A stretch of DNA of 64,000 nt, from contig RQTK01001093.1 of the NCBI GenBank assembly GCA_003991915.1, forward strand, positions 16,765 to 80,764, in the 5' to 3' direction. This document shows positions 38,804 to 50,545 of the stretch, piece by piece. Below the pieces are notes generated by a model. The model searched no databases, was not told the DNA's origin, and saw nothing but the letters and a program-made list of their open reading frames with translations. How positions within the stretch are numbered: the first letter of the stretch is position 1; each line of letters opens with the position of its first letter. The translations under genes were made by a program, and so were the position numbers. Origin of the DNA: Elysia chlorotica. Its lineage: Eukaryota; Mollusca; Gastropoda; Plakobranchidae.

Positions 38804-38924
38804 NNNNNNNNNNNNNNNNNNNNNNNNNNNNNNNNNNNNNNNNNNNNNNNNNNNNNNNNNNNNNNNNNNNNNNNNNNNNNNNNNNNNNNNNNNNNNNNNN
38901 NNNNNNNNNNNNNNNNNNNNNNNN
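38804..38924. other. Assembly gap (121 N)
   Basis: Unresolved bases directly before a CTGT array, with a GATA array 64 bases to the left. Confidence 0.99.
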
Positions 38925-38925
38925 C

Positions 38926-38982
<57 letters not shown>

Positions 38983-39006
38983 GTCTGTCTATCTATGGTC
39001 TATCTA
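38925..39006. repeat. (CTGT)n/(CTAT)n array
   Basis: The array begins at the gap edge and decays rightwards. Confidence 0.96.
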
Positions 39007-40600
39007 TCTGCGGCGTTATTTTATATTATGATGTTCATTTAATCTCGGCATGCCCCTAGGTCTATCGCAAATTCACACAAAAAAAATCAGTGGGTTATGG
39101 TTATATCCACGCTCAGTTCGCTCAACAAAAATCTGGAAAGTCTTTTCTTAAACTTCTCACAGTTTGATTTTAATGTATCATCATCCGAATTCCCTCTCGT
39201 TTCCCAAATAGTCATTGATGTTTTTTCCAACCATTAAAATGAAGGCAGTTAGGAATTATTAAGATTGTTTCACAACTCATTCTTACTAAAGATGGACCAT
39301 TGACAATTTATATTGAAAACGTAGTACAACGAGTAAGACGATATTGACATAAGAAATGCTTAAAAATGCGATTGCAAAAACAACAAAAAAATCTAAATGT
39401 ATGAAATATTGAATTGATATAATGGGTTAAACCGAAATTGGTCCAGAGATATTAAAACAACATTAATTTAATTTTAGTTGTTCACCTTGTAATTATCAAT
39501 ATTGCCAACGTAGAGCAATTGATCTTCAAAATGCAATTATTTAATATATCTCAGTCACTATCACTAGATTTTTACTACTATAACAGAAAATCTTGCTATT
39601 TTTTCGAGTGTAAAGAAATTGATAGGGTGACACAAGAGTTATCAAGCTGGGCTGAAAGAAGAGCTATTCACCTGATCCAATAAGTTCACGCACTTGTTGG
39701 AGTGGGCTAGGCTAGAATCAAAAGTTTCTTAACTCAGGCGTATTGCATTATCGATGACCACGGAATTAACTCCCTTGACTGAATAGATTTTTTTTTTCAT
39801 GTTGTTGAAAACCTTAAGTTTCAATAGAGAAGTTCATATTATTTTAACACAAACAGTTATTACGCTGTGACACGTACAAAATCTACATGGAATTCAATGA
39901 ACAGCACCAGGAAATCATGTCTACATTGCAATAGGCAAGGCAAACTGGATAGGCTGGCGATCATAAAGCCACGCACAATGCGTACGTCCTTTACAAGTTT
40001 CTTCGAGAAGCAAAGGGAACTGTTGAATAATCACATGGAATATATATTCCTTGTATGACAGAGTTTTTCTAAAAAGATTTTTCATTAAAAATGTACAGGT
40101 CAACACTGCATAAAAGCTATAGAACGACCACGGCTCTGAAAAGAAAAAAATTGAATTAATTGCAGTGACTGTAAAAGGATAATAAAAAGAAGGAAATGAA
40201 GAATAAAAAACATTTTCAAGTCGCATTTTTAATTCCTACAGCCTAAAAGATACTTTTAGTGTCTTAGATCAACTATTTCAAATTTGAGGTGATACCTTTC
40301 GTTCTTAGAATCTAATCTGGTAATAGACTTAAATAATTATGTTGATCAAATACTTTTATAATTTGTTTTTGGTATGTTCAATTTATACATGAACATGGTA
40401 ATATACGTTTCACAGCATTCTATTTGCAGTTTTCTGATGGTAGTTGTAATAGCGCAAAGAATCATTTTTTTTTATTTAATTCATAAATACATACTTAAGA
40501 AGTGTTATATTTTTTAGAAAAAGTTCTGTACCTGGTTGTTTGCAATGCAACAGTGACAAATACACTTAATTTGGCATCGATTCTTTGTCAGTTTAATGTG
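39007..40600. other. AT-rich unique DNA, no firm gene
   Basis: At 39860-40050 a plus frame with two internal stops reads DHKATHNAYVLYKFLREAKG, which might be a very old transposase scrap. It is not called. Confidence 0.45.
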
Positions 40601-40750
40601 ACTGGCTGAGACAGGAGTCATGTTATCCCCGCCCTGTGTCGTGTGTGGCTGCACATACAATTGTCAGACGTCAGTCTTGGGGCCCATCCACAACATAGCC
40701 AATGTGGTGCTGATGTTGGACGTTCAACCAACTCAACTCAACTCGATTCT
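40601..40750 (+). mobile_element. SINE-like tail ending in (AACTC)n (candidate)
   Basis: The stretch ends in GGACGTTCAACCAACTCAAC and further AACTC units. This resembles tails of invertebrate tRNA-SINEs that finish with a GTTAAACC-type motif and a short tandem repeat. The promoter head is not clear. Confidence 0.35.
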
Positions 40751-41241
40751 TTGGAACTTTCCAAAGCAGTAAGAAATAGGAGAAAACAAGAAGACTGTTT
40801 CATTTTTTGCTGTGGGCACCAGACAAGCATTGCACCTCGAATATCCTGCTGGTAAGTTTAATGTTTTAAAGACTTGGCTGTCGGCGGGAGTGGCAGATTG
40901 TTTAAGTCGAATCCATATCTTTTACACGTTCAGTGATCGGCCTGATTAAAAGTGACCAATTTTATTGCTTTGTTCGAAACACAGTTTTGTGTTAAATTCT
41001 GATCTGAACTTAATTATTCACTAGGCATTGCGATTTTTAAAGGGATTGAATTTATATCCCATATTTTTTCTAGTTAATTATTCTGTGTGAAAGAGAGTGG
41101 TCACAGCTTAATAGTCACAGAAATGGATGTGCACAAGTGCAACTCCGTATACGTGTTTGATATGTATAGTTTTGTAGTAAGGTTGTTTGGCGAGGATTCC
41201 AAGACTTTTGTCCCATATTATTTTGATATCGACCTAAGGTA

Positions 41242-41243
<2 letters not shown>
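40751..41243. other. Unique DNA, no gene recognised
   Basis: A consensus-like donor (CTGCTG|GTAAGTTT) lies at about 40851 at the end of a short open plus frame. No acceptor-bounded exon could be assembled. Confidence 0.4.
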
Positions 41244-41293
<50 letters not shown>

Positions 41294-41310
41294 GAGAGGG
41301 GGGAGAGAGA
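41244..41310. repeat. (GA)n microsatellite
   Basis: Pure GA array with a short G run near its end. Confidence 0.95.
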
Positions 41311-42003
41311 TTTTAAGAGTTACAATAAATGCGCACGTTTGCATTCATTTTAACCCATTCAACCTGTCCAAAATGAGAACTAAAATATTCAATATATAAT
41401 AATAGTCTTAAAGGTATCTTTCTTTCAAATGTGTATCTGTTTACAATGCCGGCAATTCGATGAAAATGTCTCCAATCAAACCCCTACGGTCCTAACTCAA
41501 CTGTCTAAAGAAGTCCGATTTTCGCGTACTTTTGGAATCTTTCAGGAGGACGTCAGGGCCGGTTGCAGGCGACAAAATCACAAAACAAAGATGATTCGGA
41601 TGTAAACATAGACAAGCCTACCCGCATGCCCGCGAAAACACGTTTGATATAAGTCTCTACATTTTATGTTGAGGTTTATTGGTAATTTATCATCTTTTGT
41701 TTGGTTTATGATTGGGTCAAAAGTCAAGCTGAAGCATCTTAAAGTACATCTGAATATAATGGGTCTAAAAAAATAATTTAACTATCCATACTTAATTTAA
41801 GTGTTCTTTACGAATTAGCCATGCCTATTGTTTTTTTAATTTCCATTGTACATTTTTTGGTTTTAGATTGTATGCACCACCCTTTGAAGAGCACCGTTAA
41901 AAAATCAGCAAAAAATCTTATGTAAATGTAGACAGGCCTTAAGTTAATTATCCATTGGATCTGTAAATTTGTAATTAGGCTAAGATCTCTATCTTAGAAC
42001 TGA
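41311..42003. other. Unique DNA, no gene recognised
   Basis: A GC-richer patch at 41450-41640 has no supported frame. Confidence 0.5.
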
Positions 42004-42216
42004 CCTGAGAGTTGCGGAATCCTAGCAGCCAGACCTGACCTGACGCGTCTACCTCCTAGCCCTGGAAGGATCCTGGATGATAACGGCAACATACTTAACC
42101 AAACTTTGAGCATTCCCAAGAGCGGTAATGAGGTATCGACAAACCACAGCTTAGAAATCAAGGACACCTCTTCAACACTAATCACAAGCAGATTTGTCTA
42201 CGAATTGAAAGGCTAA
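42004..42216 (+). CDS. Open frame of 70 codons with coding-like composition
   Basis: Between stops the plus strand reads PESCGILAARPD, then GRILDDNGNILNQTLSIPKS, and ends SRFVYELKG before TAA at 42214. The polar, evenly mixed residues and higher GC than the flanks suggest a coding past, but there is no ATG at the start and only weak acceptors (near 42009). It could be a terminal exon, a gene fragment or chance, since frames of 70 codons are not rare in 64 kb. No family was recognised. Confidence 0.25.
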   Translation, partial: PESCGILAARPDLTRLPPSPGRILDDNGNILNQTLSIPKSGNEVSTNHSLEIKDTSSTLITSRFVYELKG

Positions 42217-42261
42217 TGTGTTTAAACATAACGGTCAGGAGAGCAATACGCCCTCCTGGTC

Positions 42262-42269
42262 TATAAAAG
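42262..42269 (+). promoter_or_regulatory. TATA box candidate TATAAAAG
   Basis: A consensus TATA box lies in a GC-richer setting, with ordinary sequence 25-35 bases downstream for a start site. The next plausible plus-strand frame is at 43347. No link is proven. Confidence 0.25.
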
Positions 42270-43243
42270 CCCTTTTAGTTGGAAATCCCCTTAGCCGCGA
42301 GACGAGGACCTGTCAAGAATCAGTGCTGAGAGTGTGAACACTCCCCAGACGTTGTCTAGCAAACACTGGCCTCATGTGAACTTTCTCATCACCGTTGACA
42401 GTAATTTATGAGACTAGCTTTAAAGGTGCACTAACATTCCGAAAGAGAAAGGCACCTTTGAAGTGGTATCTCAATCCAGTGTTAAGACATATAAATGTCT
42501 AATTTGGACCAAAATATTGAAGAAACATAATATCTGAAGTTGGTTATTGGCCTTTTAAAGAACCTCCTGAGATATATATGGTGTCAAAAAGTTCTTTAAA
42601 AGAAAGGTCTCAGGAAACTGTAGTACATTTCATTCTCCGTTTCCTAAACATTGTTGTTAAAGAAAACACATAATTACCCGCGGTCATACCAGAGAGTGTA
42701 GAATACTATATGATAGTCTCTGGCGATATTTTGGCTGACACCTTGTGACGTGTGTCTTTGGTGAGGGTTCCTTGTAAACTCTTGTTAAGACTAAATACGT
42801 TTGGGTATTGAAACACAACTAAGGCTTCCCAAAATAATAGGCAAAAGTCGTCGAAGTAAGGAAGCATTTTCATTTAAGGGCAATTTGAACTAAATCACTA
42901 AACTGGCAGAGACAGCTGGGTCAGTTTAAATTGTTTCTTTGTAAGCTGAGAAGGCTAAACAACAAATGCTCTATGAGTATCACGTTTGTAATGTTTCAAC
43001 ACAAATATACCACAGTTACCCTTTTTACGCGAAGACGCGTTTACTTCGCTCGATTTGGTGATCTTGCCTGTTCCTTAGGAGCCCCGCCTCGAAAATTACC
43101 GATATTGCAGTACTTGCTATAAATACATAAGTATTTGTTATAAAAATTGGATTGTGGAAAATATTGACAACACTTTTGTGTGGGTATTTCCAAATTTCTT
43201 CGACAATGAAGAGGTTACGGTTTGTGTTTGTTTTCACGTCGCC
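42270..43243. other. Unique DNA, no gene recognised
   Basis: An acceptor-like pyrimidine tract (TTTTCACGTCGCCAG) ends at about 43245. Confidence 0.45.
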
Positions 43244-43346
43244 AGTGAGGTCTGCGGGAGTTCAGAGTGTGGTCAACTCCACGTGACCTTTGTGAGTCTG
43301 TAAGTTTATCCGTCAACTTTCTAAGTGACCAGTGACCCTACAGACC

Positions 43347-43568
43347 ATGACACTTGATATGGGAGATCAAGCCCTTGTAGACCAGTCGGTGAAGGCAGAG
43401 CCGACGAGAGTCGCGAGGCAAATATTGGCAGTGCTTAATAATCATGCTTACTGCAAACAGATTGTCCAAACATCACCCTTGTTGATAAAACGACTGCAAG
43501 TTGAGGGTGTTATAACGTTCGAACCCAAAAGGCGAATGGCACAGCAACCCATACGCCAATCTTACTAA
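43347..43568 (+). CDS. Small open frame, 73 codons, unknown
   Basis: ATG at 43347 starts MTLDMGDQALVDQSVKAEPT and the frame continues to TAA at 43566. An acceptor-like site ends about 100 bases upstream, so it could be a terminal exon with a short 5' UTR. The middle (VARQILAVLNNHAYCKQIVQ) could form helices. No domain was recognised, and the length is within what chance allows. Confidence 0.25.
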   Translation: MTLDMGDQALVDQSVKAEPTRVARQILAVLNNHAYCKQIVQTSPLLIKRLQVEGVITFEPKRRMAQQPIRQSY

Positions 43569-43797
43569 AATTTGAGCAAAAGTAAAGGAACTCAAAATGG
43601 ATGCCAAATGGCTTAATTTTGTAAAGCGTTCGGATTAGGGATCATATTGTTTTATCGAGTCATAGCTTGAAATAATCTGAACAATCGTAGACTCCGTTCA
43701 AAATCTTTAGGAATGTTAGAAGATACGCCTCAAATGCATTGTCTTTTTTCCTCATTGTTTTATTTGCGTGTACATATTGTATTATTCTTTTGTCGTG

Positions 43798-43925
43798 ATG
43801 GTACCCCACAGTATAGTGGTTAGCGCAGATAGCATTCTGGGCTGATGAGCAGAAGGGTCGGGGTTCTATCTCACATGGCGCCTCCGCCGCCTTGAAGGGT
43901 TCTTGCGGAAACCCGAGGGTGTAAT
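43798..43925 (+). mobile_element. tRNA-derived SINE head
   Basis: TAGTGGTTAGCGCAG (A box, from about 43815) and GGGTTCTATCTC (B box, from about 43861) have tRNA-like spacing and a tRNA-like arm between them. A GC-rich tRNA-unrelated region follows. The B box has one changed key base. This is the clearest of the tRNA-like pieces in the window. Confidence 0.6.
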
Positions 43926-44815
43926 AGCAATCAAAGATTACTTCTGTGTTATCGATACAACATCAGGGAAAAAAACGTCAAAAGCAGACTGAAAATTAAT
44001 AAAACTTACCCATTCTGATAAATAATTTTATACAACATTTTTGTTAGAAATCTAATTAATGCCATAGAAGAAAAATCAGCGAAAGGGTTAACTTGGATGA
44101 TTTTCCAGGCATAATTATATTATCTTGAAAAAGATTTATTAAGCAAAATCATCCCATGCTTGAACCTCAATTTCAACCTGACAGTAAAATCAAGAAAGTT
44201 CACACCATCAGAGAGTTTAGTATCGTATAGAACAAAATAAATTTCCTAAATAGTATCGTATCTCTTAGATGTCTTCAAGATTCTTATACGGAGTTGTGGG
44301 AACCAGCTGAGAAAGGAACCTGAAATACACTGTTTGTGAATGAAGATCATTAGCCACTTAGCTATTCAGAAATGCACATCTTTCGTTAGAGGTGAGGACT
44401 TGTTAACAAAAAAAATCCTTATAGTTCGTTGTTAGTAAAGTGGGGTACCAAAAATGTTACAATTAAGACAGGTATCTACCTGTCTTGACGACGCTGAAAA
44501 TTCATATATTATTTTTTCTTATGAATGATCATTCCGAACGCTTATTTTTTAAGCCAAAGTATTGACAATTTCCCTGATAAGATCATTTTTTAACATGAGT
44601 CCACCCTTAAAAAAAACTTGTTGGAAATCGAAAAAAGCTTTTCGAACAACCCTCAATTGGTTTTGTTATACTTTCTAGAGAGTCGCAATGTCCAGGCGTA
44701 CCTGAAAGAAAATTTTTACTAATTTTAATCACTTATGGTTATACCCAAATTAATCCTAAATGGGTTGATTTTAATTATAAACTTTTTCTCTTCCACGCTC
44801 CTTCTCTCTCCCCAT
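43926..44815. other. AT-rich DNA, possible SINE body, no gene recognised
   Basis: The SINE may extend here but no tail repeat was seen. Confidence 0.45.
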
Positions 44816-45030
44816 CTCTGTCTGTTCGTCCGTCCGTCTGTCTGTCTGTCTGCCTGTCTGTCCGCATATCTGTGTGTCCCTCGGACTCGCTTCCTCCTCC
44901 TCCTCCTCCTCCTCCTCCTCCTCCTCCTCCTCCTCCTTCTCCTTCTACTCCTTCTTCTTCTTCTTCTTCTTCTTCTTCTTCTTCTTCTTCTTCTTCTTCT
45001 TCTTCTTCTTCTTCTTCTTCTTCTTCTTTC
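44816..45030. repeat. CTGT, (CCT)n and (CTT)n compound array
   Basis: A CTGT-rich lead passes into (CCT)n and then a long (CTT)n array. This homopyrimidine stretch exceeds 130 bases and yields artefact frames of Pro, Ser, Leu or Glu runs. Confidence 0.97.
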
Positions 45031-45179
45031 TTAAACACAGAAGATAAACACTGGAGAGAGAAGAAATTTTTCAGGAAATTTTCAGATTCGGAAAACCTCG
45101 TAAAACACAGTGTCCTGCATCATCATTTATCTCTAATGCATTATTGATGATTTATTATTATTTTTATGTTTACGCCTAT

Positions 45180-45262
45180 TCTTCTTCTTCTTCTTCTTCT
45201 TCTTCTTCTTCTTCTTCTTCTTCTTCTTCTTCTTCTTCTTCTTCTTCTTCTTCTTCTTCTGT
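45180..45262. repeat. (CTT)n array
   Basis: A second perfect CTT array, 150 bases to the right of the first and in the same strand sense. Confidence 0.97.
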
Positions 45263-46123
45263 TTTCAAGAAACACCCAAGGAACTAATTTCAATTTGAAA
45301 CCTTTAAGGTAAATTTTGCCATCCATTCTATCTTTAGATTTTCAGGATGAAATGAATGTAGAAATGTACTTTACAAAGACTTAAATAATTATAATCTTAG
45401 GTATTGTTGATAAAAAGCAAGTTCAAATTGTCCATATGTCCTTTTAATCACATGACAGGATTGCTTATTATAAGAAAGAAGTATGCCTATATAAAAATTG
45501 TGTATGTGTGGGCTTATGTTAAAAAAAATACACCGGGAGTCTTTCATTGGATGGACATTTTACATAAAACAACAGAAGAGGAGGGGAGCTATGTATCTAC
45601 TTTCCTGTTCAGTATAAAGGTACTGTCAATGTTCTTAGTGTTCTGCTAGAGGTGCCTATAAAACGGAGTCTGCAGGTCTTTTTAACATCATGTCATCTCA
45701 AACAACGAACTAAGAACATAGGAATAGAACAGCTACGCGAGAAGATTGTGGTGGCCGATGAAAGTCGATGGGATATGTGTGCCGGCTGCCGGAGTCCTGC
45801 ATTTTCTTTTATATTCAAGATTTAAAATTAGATTTACAAACTTTTTTATGTCCACCTAGGCATCCAAAAATAGAGGCAAAGTCAACGAAATAAACAAAAA
45901 TTTCCAGCAATAATCAAAGTGAGCTGTATTTTTTTAAACCATCGCATCGCGCTGCGCTCTTATTATTTAGCAACAATAGATATCAAATCTTCTATGAATT
46001 TTCAAAAATAGTCCAAAATATTGCGTACATAGATAGGGCAGTTTGACTTTTTCACAGAAGGCCTATAGGCTGATTGTGTGGACTGAAAAATACTCTCTTA
46101 GTATTACACTGTCCTATCCACAG
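45263..46123. other. AT-rich unique DNA, no gene recognised
   Basis: A TATA-like TATAAAAC lies at 45657-45664. The next GC-richer stretch (45740-45800) has only a short open frame. Confidence 0.45.
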
Positions 46124-46272
46124 GATAATATGAAGTTCGCTGAAGCACAAACAGCCGTTCAGAAGTGTTCAAAGAGCATCCATTTTCATTCCGGAAAAAG
46201 TCCTTGTCTAGTGCAATATGGTGGCACATCTCTGGAAACTTCAGTATTCTTATTTGATAAAACAGGAATAGG
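46124..46272 (+). CDS. Candidate internal exon
   Basis: An acceptor with a pyrimidine-rich tract (CTGTCCTATCCACAG|GATAAT) opens a frame reading DNMKFAEAQTAVQKCSKSIH, then SPCLVQYGGTSLETSVFLFD, to a donor-like GG|GTAGGT at 46273. The residue mix is protein-like. No partner exon or family was recognised, and the unspliced frame stops immediately after the donor. Confidence 0.22.
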
Positions 46273-47780
46273 GTAGGTACGAGTGTTTTCCTAATGCGCG
46301 TCGAACGTTTTAGTAATGAATTGGGTGAACTATCAATGGTGAACGCGTTTTAAGGTTGTTGTCGTGGAAAGAGAAAGATTGTTTTGTCTTGAACGTGTAC
46401 ATTTTTTGGATGCCTTTTATAATTATCGTGTTTTTTTTTTATCTATTTCTAAACTTTTTAATCTGTGGTCTTATCTTTGCTTAAGACTAAAGGAGATAAG
46501 TCACCTTTATCCTTTGTGTACTGAAGTATTTTTACTTATTTCAATTCGATGACCTGACCTTCTACTTTTGTGTGCCTTGATGTCCACACAAAGGTTTTAT
46601 GATATTATGACAGCAAAATTGTAAAATGGCTTTGACGGGAAGTCAAAAATAACCTGTGCACAAAGTTCATAGATAAAAATAGAAACCAATAAACTAAAAT
46701 TATCCCCTTGGTTAGCCTAGTGAGGTAGGACAATACAATAAGATCCATATCTGGCTTATATCTAAGCCTTAGGAACGACCAATAACGTACACTCTCTACG
46801 AGCTGTGCGCTCTATGGTGATATAAACTTAGAATCCGGATTGAGATTATTTTTCACTAAGCTTTTAATAAGCTATTCTTATTCACGAATCTATTATAACT
46901 CTAAATTTAGATCAACTTTATATTTTAAAGGCTGCACCTATTTATCTGTTTCAATGAGAACTGATACTGTTGTTTCCTTGTGGAAACCAACAATCGTCTA
47001 AAGATCTTGTCGGTCTAATTTTTTTCAAGATCAGTCAAAAGATTTTGTGGTAACAGCAATTCTCTATAATATAAGAGCTTAAAACAAGAATAATTATGTT
47101 AGCATTAGGTAGGTTGAAAAAATAGCAGAGCACCGATATGCCTCTTGTAAATACATACGAAAATTAAAATTTGATAAGCGGTTTTCTGTGGAAACCGATT
47201 TGCTGCTATGCTATCGGCAAGTTAAATATTCTGAAATACCTAAAAATAATCATTTTTATAGCTGAGTTTGAAATCACATTGCACTTCCATTTCGCAGATT
47301 TCTTTGATATACCTCTCAGAGTGAAGTATATGTTTTGTCAGAAAAAATCTTTGAGGATTTTTGCTGTCCCTCAACTATGCACTAAGATTTACTTAAAGTA
47401 GGATTATCTGGATTAGTAACAAAGGCGGGCAATGGAGTTACCAAGTGCGGTTTATCACGAGCGAATATAACATGATGATTTCAAAACAAAACAATATTAC
47501 ATGTTTATTTACAAAAATATGTAGGGGATTTCGCATTGAATTCAATACTTCAGGTTTCTGTTCATTAACATCTTTAGTCCCTTATAGTGTAGAAGGCAGA
47601 GCAACATATCAATTTGAGCAGAACTACTAATTTTTATCGTTAGTCTTATATGCACTGATTTTCGTTTACAAACGTAACAATAGCAATTTCAACTGTCTAC
47701 TTGTTTATGTTCCTATATGCTCAGCCTATTTTTTTTTCAGAGTTCTGTTTTTTTTGTTTTTGTTTTAGAATCATATAAAC
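46273..47780. other. AT-rich unique DNA, no gene recognised
   Basis: Nothing recognised. Confidence 0.5.
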
Positions 47781-48071
47781 GATACTTACCAAGTAGAAGT
47801 TTGCTGTAGATACTACGGACCCATCAATATTCATCGAGGTCAATTGAGATAGGCTGACCACGCCTGCAGAGCTTCACACTTTAAAGCTGTTATTGTTAAC
47901 TATTATGATTGTACACTAGCCCAAATACTTATACATAATTATATACAAGTATTCAATTACATTTTGATTCGTTAGGGAGGGTTTACAAATTGGATAAGGG
48001 AGGGCAATTGACCTCGATGAATATTAATGGGTCCGTAGAATCTAACAGCAAACTTCTACTTGGTAAGTATC
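47781..48071. repeat. Inverted repeat, 66-67-bp arms, 158-bp spacer, with 5' splice sites
   Basis: The left arm (47781-47846) is the reverse complement of the right arm (48005-48071), with two substitutions and one single-base indel. Each arm reads from CAATTGACCTCG to the donor CTTG|GTAAGTATC, so the copied unit includes an exon-intron boundary. The spacer shows no similarity between its halves. Confidence 0.95.
47790..47863 (-). CDS. Candidate internal exon inside the left arm
   Basis: On the minus strand an acceptor (GAAGCTCTGCAG|GC) is followed by 74 bases in one open frame, VVSLSQLTSMNIDGSVVSTA plus NFYL, ending at a consensus donor (CTTG|GTAAGTATC). Phases would be 1 at entry and 0 at exit. 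The inverted partner at 48005-48071 has the donor but a shifted frame and no matching acceptor, so it looks like a derived copy. No family was recognised and no neighbouring exons were found. Confidence 0.3.
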
Positions 48072-50324
48072 TTTCCTGGTGCAACATTAACAACGACGCC
48101 CATGTCTTCGGATACAACAAGGGGTATAAATCTGTCGGGAATAACAAGTTAGAGATCAATTTTATTATCACCCTTTATAGGTTAAAAAAATGTAAAAAAA
48201 AAAAAAAAAAACACACAAAAACAACAACTCGTTGTTTATTTCAAAACAAAACAAAAAATAAACTAGTTCGAGTTCTGTAATATTATTAACCTTTATTATT
48301 TGGAACGGAATTGAAATGCATGAATTATAATTTGTAAAATGTAAATGTAAAAAAATATATACAAAGTTGTGTGCATGAATAATTCAGAATTTAGATCTAG
48401 GCCTACAGCACATTAATGCGTTCATGTTTTTCAAAATTTTATTAAATAGGCTCAACGACAAGGTTATTTTCATAGAGGATGCTAACTCAGCTATCTCCTC
48501 ATAAAAAATAGAATTTTCAAACAGACGACTACAGAAATAGGTTAATTTTAAATGTAGCTCGGGTGTTTTACCACCGTAATCAGTACTAATCACACGTATG
48601 TGAAATAATATACAGATACCCCAAACCATACATTTGCAAGCAGTGAAAGGCATAATAGAGAGCCAATTTGCACTTGTGATATATTGGTGATATGCAGTTG
48701 ATTTAAATACCCCAAGCCAAACGCCTTCAACAGGTGATTGATTTTTTTAGTTATACCTCCAACTGAACGTGAGGTATTATCAAATCATTACATTTAATTG
48801 ATATGAACTATAAGTGTGAATTAACAAATGTGTTTCTTCCTGTTAATAATGCAAATTCATACTTAAAACATTTTATTGAATACGGCCCGCCATGGCTGGT
48901 TTATAATGGACGGTTGAGAGAAAAACATTTTACTCAGTGGGGTATGCTCAGTATGGTGGGAGTATGTCAAGAACTTTAAGAGATCAGTTTTATTATGACA
49001 CAACGTTGATCAAACGTTGGCACTCAGCTCATGAGGATTTTTCCGAGAAAAAAATACATTTTCTTTATATCAAAAACTGTTTAAAATAGTTCTTCTAACA
49101 ATACCAAATTGTGTCAACATCGGATACTGTTGATGACTATAGGCCACTAATTTGCCAGAAAAAAAAAAAGAAAAAAAAACTTGTACCGTATTAGTCTGAC
49201 GTACTTGAGATTGGCGCTTCAAAGTTTTTCCCCTTTAAGCTAAGAATTTTATTGAGGTAATGTTCACCATTAATTGATATTTCGTGTGGAAATGTTCTAA
49301 ATAGTTGTGTGCTTCTCACATATATAAAAGGTGAAACTAAAAGTTCCTGATTTTGTTGATTTTCAGAGAATAACGCAACTTATGGACCTCGACTTTACTC
49401 CATAGATGCAACTCCTTAGCTTTATTAACGACATCATTTCCCCACAAATCCAATTCCCTTCTGCCACCAACATATACTGTAAAAAGCCAACACTGTTTTG
49501 TATAATTTTCTAAACATAAATATATTTACATCTGAGCATTGAAGTGAACTGCTGGTTTAGCCAACACAAACCTTTCGATACAATACATCAGTGAATAATT
49601 CATACATTGCTGTGAACGCCTATAATAAATTTATGTCATCGGGTGTCGCTGTGTGGGTTTAGGCTGGGCTTTCTGCTAAGATTGACTCACCAAGTATTGA
49701 TCTATCCAACCTCAAAACACCATCCAATGGAAATCACATCCATAGCACTCCTGCTGATAAAAAGACGCTTTGTCAGGTTAAAAGGAAGTGCCTAACACTG
49801 TATGCTTCTAGATTTAATACCCCGGACTACATTACCTCTAAATGGAGATATAATATCGAATGGAGGTGAACTAAAAATTCATCTTTACGATACCAAACAT
49901 GAAGAACTGTATAAGACGCGTACCCTAAAATAATGTAAGCAAGACAGTGAAGATCTTCCGTACGATATTTATGATGTACACGGTTTCAACTATGATAATA
50001 TGCACTCGAACTCGCATGATGAATCAAAATGATTTGATGATGAATAACAACTTATTTTCACCAGTCACCAACATTAGGTTTTTCCATACTAGATAACCAA
50101 AAAATCTTTATTAATACATTAGATTTCAATATCCATATTATATTGGATACGCCTGTTTTTTGTGTGTGTGTTTTTTTTCTAAGTACATAATTATAAATAT
50201 TATTGCTGATAATAGAAATACCAGAGCTTATGCTTGTTAACGCTATAATCGGAAATGTAATTGATTCGAGTATTCGAATTGTTCTAGCTAAAAAATAATA
50301 ATAGATAATAATTGCTTTTTACTC
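48072..50324. other. 2.3 kb AT-rich unique DNA, no gene recognised
   Basis: Poly-A runs lie near 48187-48210 and 49160. Open frames look random. Confidence 0.5.
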
Positions 50325-50400
50325 GCCTTTCTCATCATCCTTATCTCTTTTTCTATTTTCTATCTCTCCTTCTTCCTATCTGTATCACTTTTTCCCCTTT

Positions 50401-50433
<33 letters not shown>

Positions 50434-50545
50434 ATCTCTCTCTGTTTATAATGCTCTTTCTCTCCACCCTCTCTCTTTCTCTATCTCTCCCCCTATCTCT
50501 ATCTATCCCTGTATATCTCTCTTTCACTATCTCTATCTCTTGAGG
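50325..50545. repeat. (CT)n-rich tract
   Basis: A degenerate CT/CTAT tract with a pure core at about 50403-50431. Confidence 0.92.

Noticed and set aside
39866-40060. Plus frame with NAYVLYK-like string, possibly a transposase scrap
   Set aside because: It is too short, is interrupted and lacks any second motif.
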